This document shows, piece after piece, positions 16,660 to 24,886 of a stretch of DNA of 64,000 nucleotides. The DNA lies in NCBI RefSeq assembly GCF_000302595.1, contig NZ_JH947127.1, forward strand, positions 62,001-126,000, read 5' to 3'. The notes below the pieces were generated by a model. The model was not told the DNA's origin, searched no databases, and worked only from the letters and a program-made list of their open reading frames with translations. The stretch's first letter is position 1; each line of letters starts with the position of its first letter. This stretch comes from Pedobacter arcticus A12. GTDB lineage: Bacteria > Bacteroidota > Bacteroidia > Sphingobacteriales > Sphingobacteriaceae. Both the position numbers and the translations under genes were made by a program.

Positions 16660-19600
16660 TTACCGCAACAGGGTTATAGAACCGGTGTACTTTTTACGTC
16701 CGTTATTTGGTTCGATGATGTAATAATAAACACCTACGGGAACATCTGCGTTATTATATCTGCCATCCCAGGGCGTGGTATATTGATTAGAAAAAAACAC
16801 TTGTTGACCACCTCTATTAAAAATACGAATATTGGCTTTCACAAAAGTTTCTAAATACTTGATAGACCATGTGTCGTTAATTCCATCTGCATTTGGCGAA
16901 AAAACGTTTGGAATCATCGGATCAATATGAACGGTAACAAATACTTCATCAGCAACCATGCAACCGTCTTTTGAAGTAACCAGCAAAGTATATTTTGTAG
17001 ATTCAGTGGGAGACGCTATCGGATTTAAAATACTGTCATCACTTAAGCCTGTAGTAGGAGTCCACTTGTAGGTTACGTTATTGCCCGTCACCTTCGTTTC
17101 GATCCGTTTCTCGCCTGCTAACAAAATATCTAAATCTTTGCCTGCATCAACTTTAGGAATATCAACCACTTTAATGGTGTTTGTAATTACTTCTTGGCAA
17201 CCTTTTGTTGCGGTAAAAGTGTAAGTAATCAAATGATCACCAACCCCTGCAGCCGCTGGGTCAAAGTAGTTGCCTAAAACTCCTTTTCCTTCTAGTTTAA
17301 AAGTTCCTTTTATGCCCGTTGTTTCTTTTGCCACGCTCAATAAAAATTTAGCACTATTTAAACATACAGGTTCTACATTGTCAAAACTCACTTCGGGGCT
17401 GCCATTTACAGTAATGGTTATGGGCGCCGATTCCTGATAACAAGCTTGTCCAGAGTAGGCTCTAAAAACAACTTGATAGTTTTGATCTGTAGCAGATTTT
17501 GGATATTTGTACGTATAAATCTTTCCGAATGCAGGTTCATCATCAGTATAAACTATTGAAGTTCCACTGGTTTTGTTTTCGTAGCTTATATCAAGCCTCA
17601 CAATCTTTCCAAAAAAAATGGTAGAGGTATTTTTAAAACTAACCGGCGTGTTGCTACACAAGTTATTTTTATCTAAAACCTCAAAAATCACGTTAGGGTT
17701 TGAGCCACTGATGGTAATTGTTTTGGTTAAGCTAGTTACACATCCTTGGGGCGAAGTTGCTTTTAAATTCACATTATACGTTCCGGTGCTCAGGTATTTA
17801 TGTTGCGGATTTTGTTTAACACGTTCAACATCGTCTATCGAGCCATCACCAAAATCCCAAAACCATGAAATCACCGTTCCACTCTTAAGCACTGCATTAA
17901 AAGCGACCAAATCATCAATACACGAACCTGGATCTGCAAAGTCAATTTCTGCTGGATCCACAACCTTGATTGTTTTCTCCAAAATTTCTGTACAACCTGT
18001 TTGCGATGCTGTAGTAAGGCGTACTTGATAGGTTCCACTTTTTGAATAAATGTGAGCAGGATTTTGTTCTGTCGACACCTTTCCATCACCAAAATCCCAC
18101 AGCCACTCCATAATCCCATCGGCAGAAACTGTTTGATCAATAAAGGAAATATTGGTATTGGTGCATAATGGGCTAACAATCTCAAATTTATTGGTTAAGG
18201 GCTTAATAATTTCGATGCTTTTTTCGAATTCGAGTGAGTTACAGCCTGCTTTGCTCATGAGGTTGAGCTTAACCTGATAGGTTCCTAGCGCTGTGTAAAC
18301 ATGGGAAGGACTTTGTTCATTAGAATACGTACCATCACCAAAGTCCCAAACCCATGCGGTTACCGGCTCGCCGATATTTTTATCAACGTAGGTGAATTTT
18401 GCAGGCTTCGTAATACAACTTTTTGCTGGAGCCGTAAACTCGGCAACCGGCAGATCACTTACTTCAAAAATGTAATCTATTTTCTCTTCATCTACGGTAG
18501 AGCATACATTAGCACCAACTGGTATAGCCGAAACAACCGTAATATTTTTTGTACCGCTGGTTGTAAAAACTTTATTAGCGGGCAACTTAAATTGGTACAG
18601 CAGTTTATTATTAACTACGGTCTGTTCTTCGGGGGCAGGTGCATTTTGTGTAATAAACGCTGTGTTAACACCCAATTGCCAAACCAACTTGGTAGGTTTG
18701 TAGGGCAAATACAATTTAAAATCATAGGGCTGGTTAACGCAAGCAACCCGCACAACATCATTTGTGCCATATTTTACCGCGTTAACAACGGTGGTGCTTG
18801 CTAAACTGGTTCCTGCCGAATAAGCATAAGATTCCAATTGGCCAAAGCCGTAAGCCATGGCGTTAAAGCCTGTATCGGCTGCTAAACTAAAGTTTGCGCC
18901 TAGTCCAGTTAAATTTAGCTGTGCATAGGAATAGTCTTTAGCGCTGGGAACAGGGTAAAAGCTATTGGTAAACTTTACATTATTAAGCGTAAACGTTGAG
19001 ACTTTAGTGGTTGGGATAACGATATTTAAATACTGTTCGGTAATATCCAATCTAGAAGAAGAGTATAGCGTAATTTTATCTATGCTATACTCCAATGGAT
19101 TTAAAATCACCATATCTGGGTCGCCAACTATTTCATCGGCAAATTCATTTCTACTGTCAGAGCAAAACTGACTAATGGCAAACTGCGCTACAGAAATAGG
19201 TTTATCCGCTTGAATTAGCGAAACGTTAGTAATTGGTGGCGAAGTGTAGAATTTACCCGTATTTAAAACTACTTTAACGCCATCTACCGTAACGGTTGTA
19301 TTATCTTCAGAAGCAATTACCCGATAAATACTACCGGCATTTCTATTATAGAAAGGAACCAAAGGAAAGGTTTTTCCCCAGCTTTCAATAGGATAAAGCT
19401 GTTGTAAAAGCGGATCTGATGTTGTGTGGCTTAAAGCCACCACATCGCAGGTGGGTGTGCTAATTGCAATACCCGAACTTCCAGAAAATACCGCTATTCG
19501 CTTACATCCAGACAATACAGAGTCAACTTCGATGAGTGTTCCTGTAATATCCTGAACATTTTGATATTGATACACGTCTCCAACATTGGTTAGAGTTTGA

Positions 19601-20175
19601 GAAAACCCAGCTTGTGGAATACCATTGACTACCGGTTTAATATTAATGGTTGTATTGGCATCTACTGCTACAATATTAAATTGCGAGCGAAAGTTTTTAT
19701 CGAGTCCTGTCTGTTGATCATATGCCATAGCGAAATATTTTCTACCTAACGCTTCATAAGGTAAAACCAAAGTTGCGGCAGATCTAAAGCCAGCAAAAAC
19801 GTGGGCATATACTACAACTTTTGATTTGCCTTCGTCAACTTTTACTCTTATACCTTTGCTTGGGGCTATTTTACTACCTCTGCCAATAAAAGAAATATCT
19901 CTTGGCACAAGAATTTCTTTAACCGTATTAGCACTTACCGCAAATGTTTCTGTGTAGTTTCCGCAAGAAACAACACCACTGGAGTTGTTTTTAGAGGTGA
20001 TAAATACGGACATTGCTGCCACCTTATCGTCAGCTGGTATATGATCTGGAAAACACAACCAAAAGTCTGCACCCTCGTTAGAAATATTTTGTGCCGAAGC
20101 ACTATGGAAATTAAATAAGAAACCTATAAATAAAAGATATAATTTATAATTAAGCTTCATCTGAACAAAAAACAC
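16660..20175 (-). CDS. Large T9SS-secreted surface protein with PKD domains and type-B sorting domain
   Basis: 1171 residues with a signal peptide ending near SASAQ-N (about 29). Residues 30-450 resemble the IgGFc-binding/adhesin N-terminal fold (GADFWLCFPDHIPADDKVAAMSVFIT, LVLPYEALGRKYFAMAYD). Three PKD domains follow, each with a WDFGDG core, near residues 612, 690 and 775; then Ig-like strands and a region with KYTLLVTSKDGC. The last ~85 residues (NVFSPNADGINDTW ... IFNRGGQQVFFS ... VGVYYYIIE) are the gliding-motility type-B C-terminal domain for T9SS export. It is probably a surface adhesin held by the adjacent PorP/SprF-type protein, whose start lies 1 bp downstream of its stop. Ligand unknown. 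Confidence 0.92.
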   Translation of the reverse strand: MFFVQMKLNYKLYLLFIGFLFNFHSASAQNISNEGADFWLCFPDHIPADDKVAAMSVFITSKNNSSGVVSCGNYTETFAVSANTVKEILVPRDISFIGRGSKIAPSKGIRVKVDEGKSKVVVYAHVFAGFRSAATLVLPYEALGRKYFAMAYDQQTGLDKNFRSQFNIVAVDANTTINIKPVVNGIPQAGFSQTLTNVGDVYQYQNVQDITGTLIEVDSVLSGCKRIAVFSGSSGIAISTPTCDVVALSHTTSDPLLQQLYPIESWGKTFPLVPFYNRNAGSIYRVIASEDNTTVTVDGVKVVLNTGKFYTSPPITNVSLIQADKPISVAQFAISQFCSDSRNEFADEIVGDPDMVILNPLEYSIDKITLYSSSRLDITEQYLNIVIPTTKVSTFTLNNVKFTNSFYPVPSAKDYSYAQLNLTGLGANFSLAADTGFNAMAYGFGQLESYAYSAGTSLASTTVVNAVKYGTNDVVRVACVNQPYDFKLYLPYKPTKLVWQLGVNTAFITQNAPAPEEQTVVNNKLLYQFKLPANKVFTTSGTKNITVVSAIPVGANVCSTVDEEKIDYIFEVSDLPVAEFTAPAKSCITKPAKFTYVDKNIGEPVTAWVWDFGDGTYSNEQSPSHVYTALGTYQVKLNLMSKAGCNSLEFEKSIEIIKPLTNKFEIVSPLCTNTNISFIDQTVSADGIMEWLWDFGDGKVSTEQNPAHIYSKSGTYQVRLTTASQTGCTEILEKTIKVVDPAEIDFADPGSCIDDLVAFNAVLKSGTVISWFWDFGDGSIDDVERVKQNPQHKYLSTGTYNVNLKATSPQGCVTSLTKTITISGSNPNVIFEVLDKNNLCSNTPVSFKNTSTIFFGKIVRLDISYENKTSGTSIVYTDDEPAFGKIYTYKYPKSATDQNYQVVFRAYSGQACYQESAPITITVNGSPEVSFDNVEPVCLNSAKFLLSVAKETTGIKGTFKLEGKGVLGNYFDPAAAGVGDHLITYTFTATKGCQEVITNTIKVVDIPKVDAGKDLDILLAGEKRIETKVTGNNVTYKWTPTTGLSDDSILNPIASPTESTKYTLLVTSKDGCMVADEVFVTVHIDPMIPNVFSPNADGINDTWSIKYLETFVKANIRIFNRGGQQVFFSNQYTTPWDGRYNNADVPVGVYYYIIEPNNGRKKYTGSITLLR

Positions 20176-20313
20176 AACTAATTAATATAATTACGCAAAG
20201 TAATCAATATCAAGATTTTTTAGCTACTGATGATTAGAATATTTTTCTAAAGCTTAAAATAGTTTTTCGAAATTAAGACCACAGCTAGAAAAACCGAAAG
20301 CCCTGTGAGAAAA

Positions 20314-20694
20314 CTAAGATGCAAAACTTAGAATATGCTGGGGCAACCTAACTGTATTAATAAGATTTTCATTTTTTAAAGCCATGGTTAAATCTAACCA
20401 ATCAGCATTCACGGTTCTTACCATTCTTTCTTTTTGAATACGTGTGTATCTATTAAGTAGGTTAAACCGAGTAGTTGCGGTTGTTTCGTCATTTAATTCC
20501 TCAAAATAAACCAAGCGTGTTAGTTGCTGGCTAGCGTCGAACATTAAACTTGGCATTTTTTTGTAAAAGTCCATTGTTTTCAAAATATCAGCACTTAAAC
20601 CTACATGCAGATTATTGCGATTACGATCTGTAACTATAAAAACGTATTTTTTTATGTTCTTGTTTCTGCTTACGCTACTAATTAATGTGCTCAT
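20314..20694 (-). CDS. Degenerate GIY-YIG-like protein
   Basis: 126 residues, no signal peptide. The layout resembles the small GIY-YIG nucleases of Bacteroidota: an initial strand (KKYVFIVTDRNRNNLHVGLSAD) where YVYILTN......YVG is usual, then TRLVYFEELND and RYTRIQKERMVRTVNADWLDLT, matching the usual LVYFE....... and TR..K..LI...NP.W.DL. GIY is replaced by VFI and YIG by HVG, and the usual catalytic Arg/Glu positions are not obvious, so nuclease activity is doubtful. Single gene, divergent from the XRE-S24 regulator starting 113 bp away, so the two may share control. Family call moderate. Confidence 0.72.
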   Translation of the reverse strand: MSTLISSVSRNKNIKKYVFIVTDRNRNNLHVGLSADILKTMDFYKKMPSLMFDASQQLTRLVYFEELNDETTATTRFNLLNRYTRIQKERMVRTVNADWLDLTMALKNENLINTVRLPQHILSFAS

Positions 20695-20807
20695 ACCTAA
20701 GATTTAAAAAATGTTTAAAAATTCTGTTTCTGAAATCAAAAAATAATTACTAATTTTATTGGCATAAAGATGCTAACTTTTTTAGTAAAAACAAATCTTT
20801 TTTTGAA

Positions 20808-21596
20808 ATGAGTAAAATATCAGAAAACATCAAGTTCCTTCGAAAGAAAAAAGGACTTACGCAACAGCAATTTGCAGACACTATGGAGATTAAAAGATCG
20901 CTGGTGGGTGCCTATGAAGAAGAGCGAGCTGATCCAAAATACGATCTACTTAAAAAGTTTGCCGATTTCTTTGAGTTAAGTATCGATGAGCTTATAAATG
21001 AAAAAATTGATGCTGCTTGGAAACCAAAGCCAAAAAGTGATGGTTCTAACGTTAGGATACTTAGCATAACGGTAGATAAAGACGATAACGAAAACATTGA
21101 ATTAGTGCCAGTAAAAGCAAGTGCCGGTTATTTAAATGGTTATAGCGACCCAGAGTATGTGGCTACGCTACCTAAATTTTCTTTACCCATTTTTAAACAG
21201 GGTACCTACAGGGCTTTTGAAATTAAAGGAGACTCTATGTTGCCACTTCCATCTGGTTCTATCATTATTTCCGAATATGTAGAAAACTGGAACGATTTAA
21301 AAGTTGGGGAAACAGCGGTAGTTATTAGTAGCAATGAAGGTGTTGTTTACAAAAGAATTGGTTCTAAGATAAAAGCCGACAAAGGCCTAAAGTTAGTATC
21401 TGATAATCAGGTTTATGACCCGTATTACATTACAGCCGATGAGATTATGGAAATATGGAGAGCTAAAGGCTATATCTCTACAGAAATGCCACAACCAACG
21501 CCCGAACCAACAATGGAAAGTTTAACAACTATGATGTCACAGATGCAGCGTTCCATCAGTCAATTACAGCAAGAAAAAATTAATTATGTAGATTAA
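20808..21596 (+). CDS. XRE-family repressor with intact S24 (LexA/CI-like) peptidase domain
   Basis: 262 residues. Residues 5-65 are an HTH domain (LRKKKGLTQQQFADTMEIKRSLVGAYEEER). The C-terminal domain has the full self-cleavage set: Ala-Gly in ASAGYLNG (A106-G107), catalytic serine in GDSMLP (S143) and lysine in VVYKRIG (K182). It should therefore be a repressor inactivated by autoproteolysis, as in LexA/CI (family knowledge). A low-complexity tail (PQPTPEPTMESLTTMMSQMQ) follows. It shares a region with the divergent GIY-YIG-like gene; the flanking A/T-rich sequence has a CTAA..TTAG symmetric stretch near 20773-20786 but no clear operator. The trigger is unknown. Confidence 0.9.
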   Translation: MSKISENIKFLRKKKGLTQQQFADTMEIKRSLVGAYEEERADPKYDLLKKFADFFELSIDELINEKIDAAWKPKPKSDGSNVRILSITVDKDDNENIELVPVKASAGYLNGYSDPEYVATLPKFSLPIFKQGTYRAFEIKGDSMLPLPSGSIIISEYVENWNDLKVGETAVVISSNEGVVYKRIGSKIKADKGLKLVSDNQVYDPYYITADEIMEIWRAKGYISTEMPQPTPEPTMESLTTMMSQMQRSISQLQQEKINYVD

Positions 21597-21642
21597 ACCT
21601 TTTTAATTTTTCTGATTCATAGTGCTATAAATCTCATAGAAA

Positions 21643-22005
21643 ATGAAGAAATACATTTTATCAATCGCCCTATTTGCGGCACTAAGTACCGCAGGCTTCG
21701 CACAAAAGAAAACTGTTGAAGAAAGAGCAACAAAGCCAACCGAGACCTTGGCAACTAATCTTTCCCTTTCTGCGGAACAAAAAACAGTAATTTTTAATGC
21801 AACAGTAGAAAAAATAAAAGCTACAGATGCCTTAAAATTAGCTGCTGGCGAAGGCAACAAACCAGATGCTGATGAGATGAAAGCCATCAACAAAAAGTAC
21901 AGCGATGTGCTTAAAGCAACGTTGACAGATGATCAAAAAGCAAAGCAAAAAGAATTGAAAGCTCAGCAAGACGCAGCGAAAGCCGCGGCTGCAGGGCAAA
22001 ATTAA
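21643..22005 (+). CDS. Small secreted helical protein (Spy/CpxP-like in character)
   Basis: 120 residues with a signal peptide (MKKYILSIALFAALSTAGFAQ, cleavage at 21). The mature protein is short, helical, and rich in Ala/Lys/Glu, with LSLSAEQKTVIFNATVEK and ATLTDDQKAKQKEL repeating the 'Ls..Q' pattern of small periplasmic Spy/CpxP/DUF4890-type proteins, usually stress-induced chaperone-like. It has no cysteine in the mature part. It follows the XRE-S24 gene by 46 bp on the same strand and ends at a strong terminator. Confidence 0.82.
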   Translation: MKKYILSIALFAALSTAGFAQKKTVEERATKPTETLATNLSLSAEQKTVIFNATVEKIKATDALKLAAGEGNKPDADEMKAINKKYSDVLKATLTDDQKAKQKELKAQQDAAKAAAAGQN

Positions 22006-22021
22006 TTATCCGTTTAAAATG

Positions 22022-22064
22022 AAACCGGGCTGTGTCTGATAAAGAGACAGCCCGGTTTTTTTTA
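22022..22064. terminator. Strong terminator between convergent genes
   Basis: The stem AAACCGGGCTGT / ACAGCCCGGTTT plus an inner TCT/AGA pairing has an 8-T tail on the plus strand. It closes the small secreted-protein gene and can also stop the minus-strand E2 gene. Confidence 0.88.
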
Positions 22065-22130
22065 TTTATTCTATTTCAACATTAAGTTTTCACCAGTAAA
22101 TAGAATTAACTCATACCTAATAGGTTATGT

Positions 22131-23486
22131 TTAGAGTTCCCTATTTACGTCCCACTGCTCTAAGTAATCTGCAACGCGTTTTACAAAAGTGCCACCTAAA
22201 GCGCCATCTACAATTCTATGATCATAAGATAGCGAAAGATACATCATGTGTCTAATTGCGATAACATCCCCATATTGAGTTTCTAAAACTGCAGGCTTCT
22301 TTTTGATAGCGCCTACCGCTAAAATAGCTACTTGTGGCTGGTTGATGATAGGTGTTCCCATAATATTTCCAAACCCACCAATATTCGTCAATGTAAATGT
22401 TCCTCCTTTTACCTCATCAGGTACAAGTTTGTTCTGTTTGGCTCGTTTTGCTAAATCATTTACCGCTTTAGTTAAACCAACTAAACTTAACTGATCGGCG
22501 TTTTTTATCACTGGAACAATTAAGTTTCCGTTTGGCAAGGCAGCGGCCATTCCTATATTAATATCTTTTTTCTTGATAATCTGACTCCCGTTCAAAGAGA
22601 TGTTGATCATGGGCATATCCTTGATCGCCTTCGTTACGGCCTCTACAAAAATTGGTGTAAAGGTTATTTTTTCTCCTTCGCGTTTTTCGAAAGCACCTTT
22701 TACTTTCTCTCTCCATAAAACCAAATTAGTGACATCTGCTTCTACAAAAGAAGTGACATGAGCTGCAATTTCTTTACTAGCAATCATGTGTTCAGCTATC
22801 ACTTTCCGCATCCTATCCATCTCCACAATCTCGTCAGACATTGGTTTATGAGCAGGAAATACAGTTTTATTAAAAGCAGGTGTAGATGATGATTCGTTTG
22901 CAGATGAAGTTTGTCTCGAATCTCCAATATTTTCTGATTTGGCATTACTGCGAATTGGTTCATTTTTAGAACCACGGCTTGTTATATAACTCAACAAATC
23001 GTCTTTCGTCACTCTACCTTCATTCCCCGACCCTTTGATTTGATCAAGTTCTGCCACATCAATACCTTCTTCTTGTGCAATACTTTTTACCAAAGGAGAG
23101 TAAAAACGCTCAGATGTAGAAAAATCAGAAATTTTCTCTTTAATATCTTGTTCATCGTTTGCTGGAACATATGGAATTTCTTGTTCGCTTTCAGGCTCTT
23201 CAACAGCGGGTTCTTCTTTGTCGGGTTCCGGACCGCTATCTTCTCCTTCTATTTCGATAAGTGCAATTACATCACCAACCTGTGCAATTTCATTTTCTTT
23301 AAATAACTGCTCAAGTAATTTACCTTTTACCGGCGATGGCACTTCAGAATCTACCTTATCGGTTGCGATTTCAAGTATGCTATCGTCAACTTCGATTTGG
23401 TCTCCAGGTTGCTTGGCCCATTTGATAATCGTTGCTTCCGCAACGCTCTCTCCCATTTTTGGTAATAAAAGTTCGTATTGAGCCAT
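22131..23486 (-). CDS. Dihydrolipoamide acyltransferase (E2) of a 2-oxoacid dehydrogenase complex
   Basis: 451 residues in the usual order: a lipoyl domain (1-77) with the lipoylated lysine in EIATDKVDSEV (K44), an acidic Glu/Pro linker, the E3/E1-binding domain (about 132-172: FYSPLVKSIAQEEGIDV...GRVTKDDLL), a Ser/Asn-rich linker, and the catalytic acyltransferase domain (about 218-451) with the active-site motif YDHRIVDGA (H423, D427). A single lipoyl domain and the MGESVAEATI start suit the branched-chain or 2-oxoglutarate type better than a multi-lipoyl pyruvate E2, but the substrate cannot be fixed. No E1 or E3 gene is next to it. Confidence 0.92.
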   Translation of the reverse strand: MAQYELLLPKMGESVAEATIIKWAKQPGDQIEVDDSILEIATDKVDSEVPSPVKGKLLEQLFKENEIAQVGDVIALIEIEGEDSGPEPDKEEPAVEEPESEQEIPYVPANDEQDIKEKISDFSTSERFYSPLVKSIAQEEGIDVAELDQIKGSGNEGRVTKDDLLSYITSRGSKNEPIRSNAKSENIGDSRQTSSANESSSTPAFNKTVFPAHKPMSDEIVEMDRMRKVIAEHMIASKEIAAHVTSFVEADVTNLVLWREKVKGAFEKREGEKITFTPIFVEAVTKAIKDMPMINISLNGSQIIKKKDINIGMAAALPNGNLIVPVIKNADQLSLVGLTKAVNDLAKRAKQNKLVPDEVKGGTFTLTNIGGFGNIMGTPIINQPQVAILAVGAIKKKPAVLETQYGDVIAIRHMMYLSLSYDHRIVDGALGGTFVKRVADYLEQWDVNREL

Positions 23487-23508
23487 GGAGTTTTTATAAG
23501 TTTAAAAT

Positions 23509-23516
23509 CAAAATTA
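23509..23516 (-). promoter_or_regulatory. Possible -7 box before the E2 gene
   Basis: On the minus strand TAATTTTG matches TAnnTTTG, 22 bp upstream of the E2 start. The -33 element is not clear (an ATTG lies about 24 bp further up). Confidence 0.35.
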
Positions 23517-23634
23517 ATAATATAATGCCTTTTAGCCTAACAATCGTACAACTGTTTTTTGGGTAAAAGTGTTTGAGCGTACGTCACAAATCAATTCTCA
23601 AGGTGGTCATACGCAATAAATTTCGGCGAAGAGT

Positions 23635-24882
23635 TTAACTATGGGATTTTAATAATTTAAATAAAAGCGTAAAAGCGGCCATTGTAGCTCGTTCAATATT
23701 CTGAACTCTTTTGTTACCAAAAACAAACTTCTTCGACACCACCTGCTGTTTATTTGCAACGGCAATCCAAACCGTACCTACCGGTTTTCCTATAGTTCCA
23801 CCATCTGGACCAGCTACCCCACTAACTGCAACGCTATAATCTGATTCGAAATTTTCTATTGCTCCTTGAGCCATTTCCCTTACTGTTTCCTCACTTACCG
23901 CTCCGAATTTGGCTAAAGTATCCGCTTTTACACCTAATACTTTTGATTTTAAGCTATTTGAATAGGTAACTGCTCCACCTAAAAAAACAGATGAACAACC
24001 CGCATGTTGGGTTATGGTGCTCGCAATATCGCCACCTGTGCAACTTTCTGCAACAGATAAGGTCAATGATTGCTGTTTCATTAAATTCAAGATTACTTTT
24101 TCTATCGGTAAGTCTTCTTTTGCAACCCAATCATTGGGTATAGCATTTGTTATTTCATCAGCGAAAGCGTTAACTTCTTTGATTAAAGCATCTGAAGCAT
24201 GTTCGGTGGTACTTAAACGTAACCTAACGGAACCTAACTTTGGTAAATAAGCAAGCTTAATATAGTTTGGCAAACGATCTTCAATAGGTTCTAAAATTTC
24301 GGCTAAAAAAGACTCCCCCACGCCTGCTGTTAAAATAGTTTGATGATACACCGCGGGCAGATGATAGATATTCTGAATGAGCGGTATTACAGAACTAGTC
24401 ATAATGCCCTTCATCTCGTAAGGAACACCGGGCATGGAGATAAAAAGCTTTTTCTCTTTTCTAAACAACATTGCGGGCGCAGTACCTTGCTCATTTAAAA
24501 TCACTTCACATACCTTGGGAACCATTGCCTGCTGTATGTTTACCTCTAATAATGGTCGATTATATTTTGCAAAAATCTCTTTCACAACATCCAAAGATGG
24601 CTGGTGGAGCACAAATTCATCGCAATTGAAATATTTAGCTAAAGTTTTTTTAGTGATATCGTCTTTGGTAGGCCCTAAACCTCCGGTAATCAGCACCAAG
24701 TCTGCTCTTTTTTCTGCTTCTGCTAAAGCTTCCAAAATATGTTCTACATCATCAGAAACAGAACTGATCTGTTTTACTTTGATTCCTATTTTATTGAGCT
24801 CCGTTGCCATCCAGGCAGAGTTAGTATCAACAATCTGTCCGATTAAAATTTCATCACCTATGGTAATTAGCTCTGCTTGCAT
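23635..24882 (-). CDS. cinA: CinA family protein (nicotinamide-nucleotide amidohydrolase)
   Basis: 415 residues: an N-terminal MoaB/MogA-like domain (ELITIGDEILIGQIVDTNSAWMA, LVLITGGLGPTKDDITK; residues 1-170) and a C-terminal PncC-type amidohydrolase domain (about 255-415) with AESCTGGDIASTIT, VSEETVREMAQGA and AVSGVAGPDGGT. Such proteins salvage NAD by cleaving nicotinamide mononucleotide or ADP-ribose (family knowledge). It starts 4 bp after the lptD stop, so the two form an operon, although their functions differ. Confidence 0.94.
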   Translation of the reverse strand: MQAELITIGDEILIGQIVDTNSAWMATELNKIGIKVKQISSVSDDVEHILEALAEAEKRADLVLITGGLGPTKDDITKKTLAKYFNCDEFVLHQPSLDVVKEIFAKYNRPLLEVNIQQAMVPKVCEVILNEQGTAPAMLFRKEKKLFISMPGVPYEMKGIMTSSVIPLIQNIYHLPAVYHQTILTAGVGESFLAEILEPIEDRLPNYIKLAYLPKLGSVRLRLSTTEHASDALIKEVNAFADEITNAIPNDWVAKEDLPIEKVILNLMKQQSLTLSVAESCTGGDIASTITQHAGCSSVFLGGAVTYSNSLKSKVLGVKADTLAKFGAVSEETVREMAQGAIENFESDYSVAVSGVAGPDGGTIGKPVGTVWIAVANKQQVVSKKFVFGNKRVQNIERATMAAFTLLFKLLKSHS

Positions 24883-24886
24883 ATAT

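Noticed and set aside
17618-18028. 136-codon open frame on the plus strand
   Set aside because: It is antisense to the PKD-domain region of the T9SS cargo gene, which has a signal peptide, repeat domains and a sorting domain; the antisense frame matches no family and has no promoter.
18301-18804. 167-codon open frame on the plus strand
   Set aside because: Antisense to the same cargo gene; composition is an artefact of its Gly/Thr-rich sense frame.
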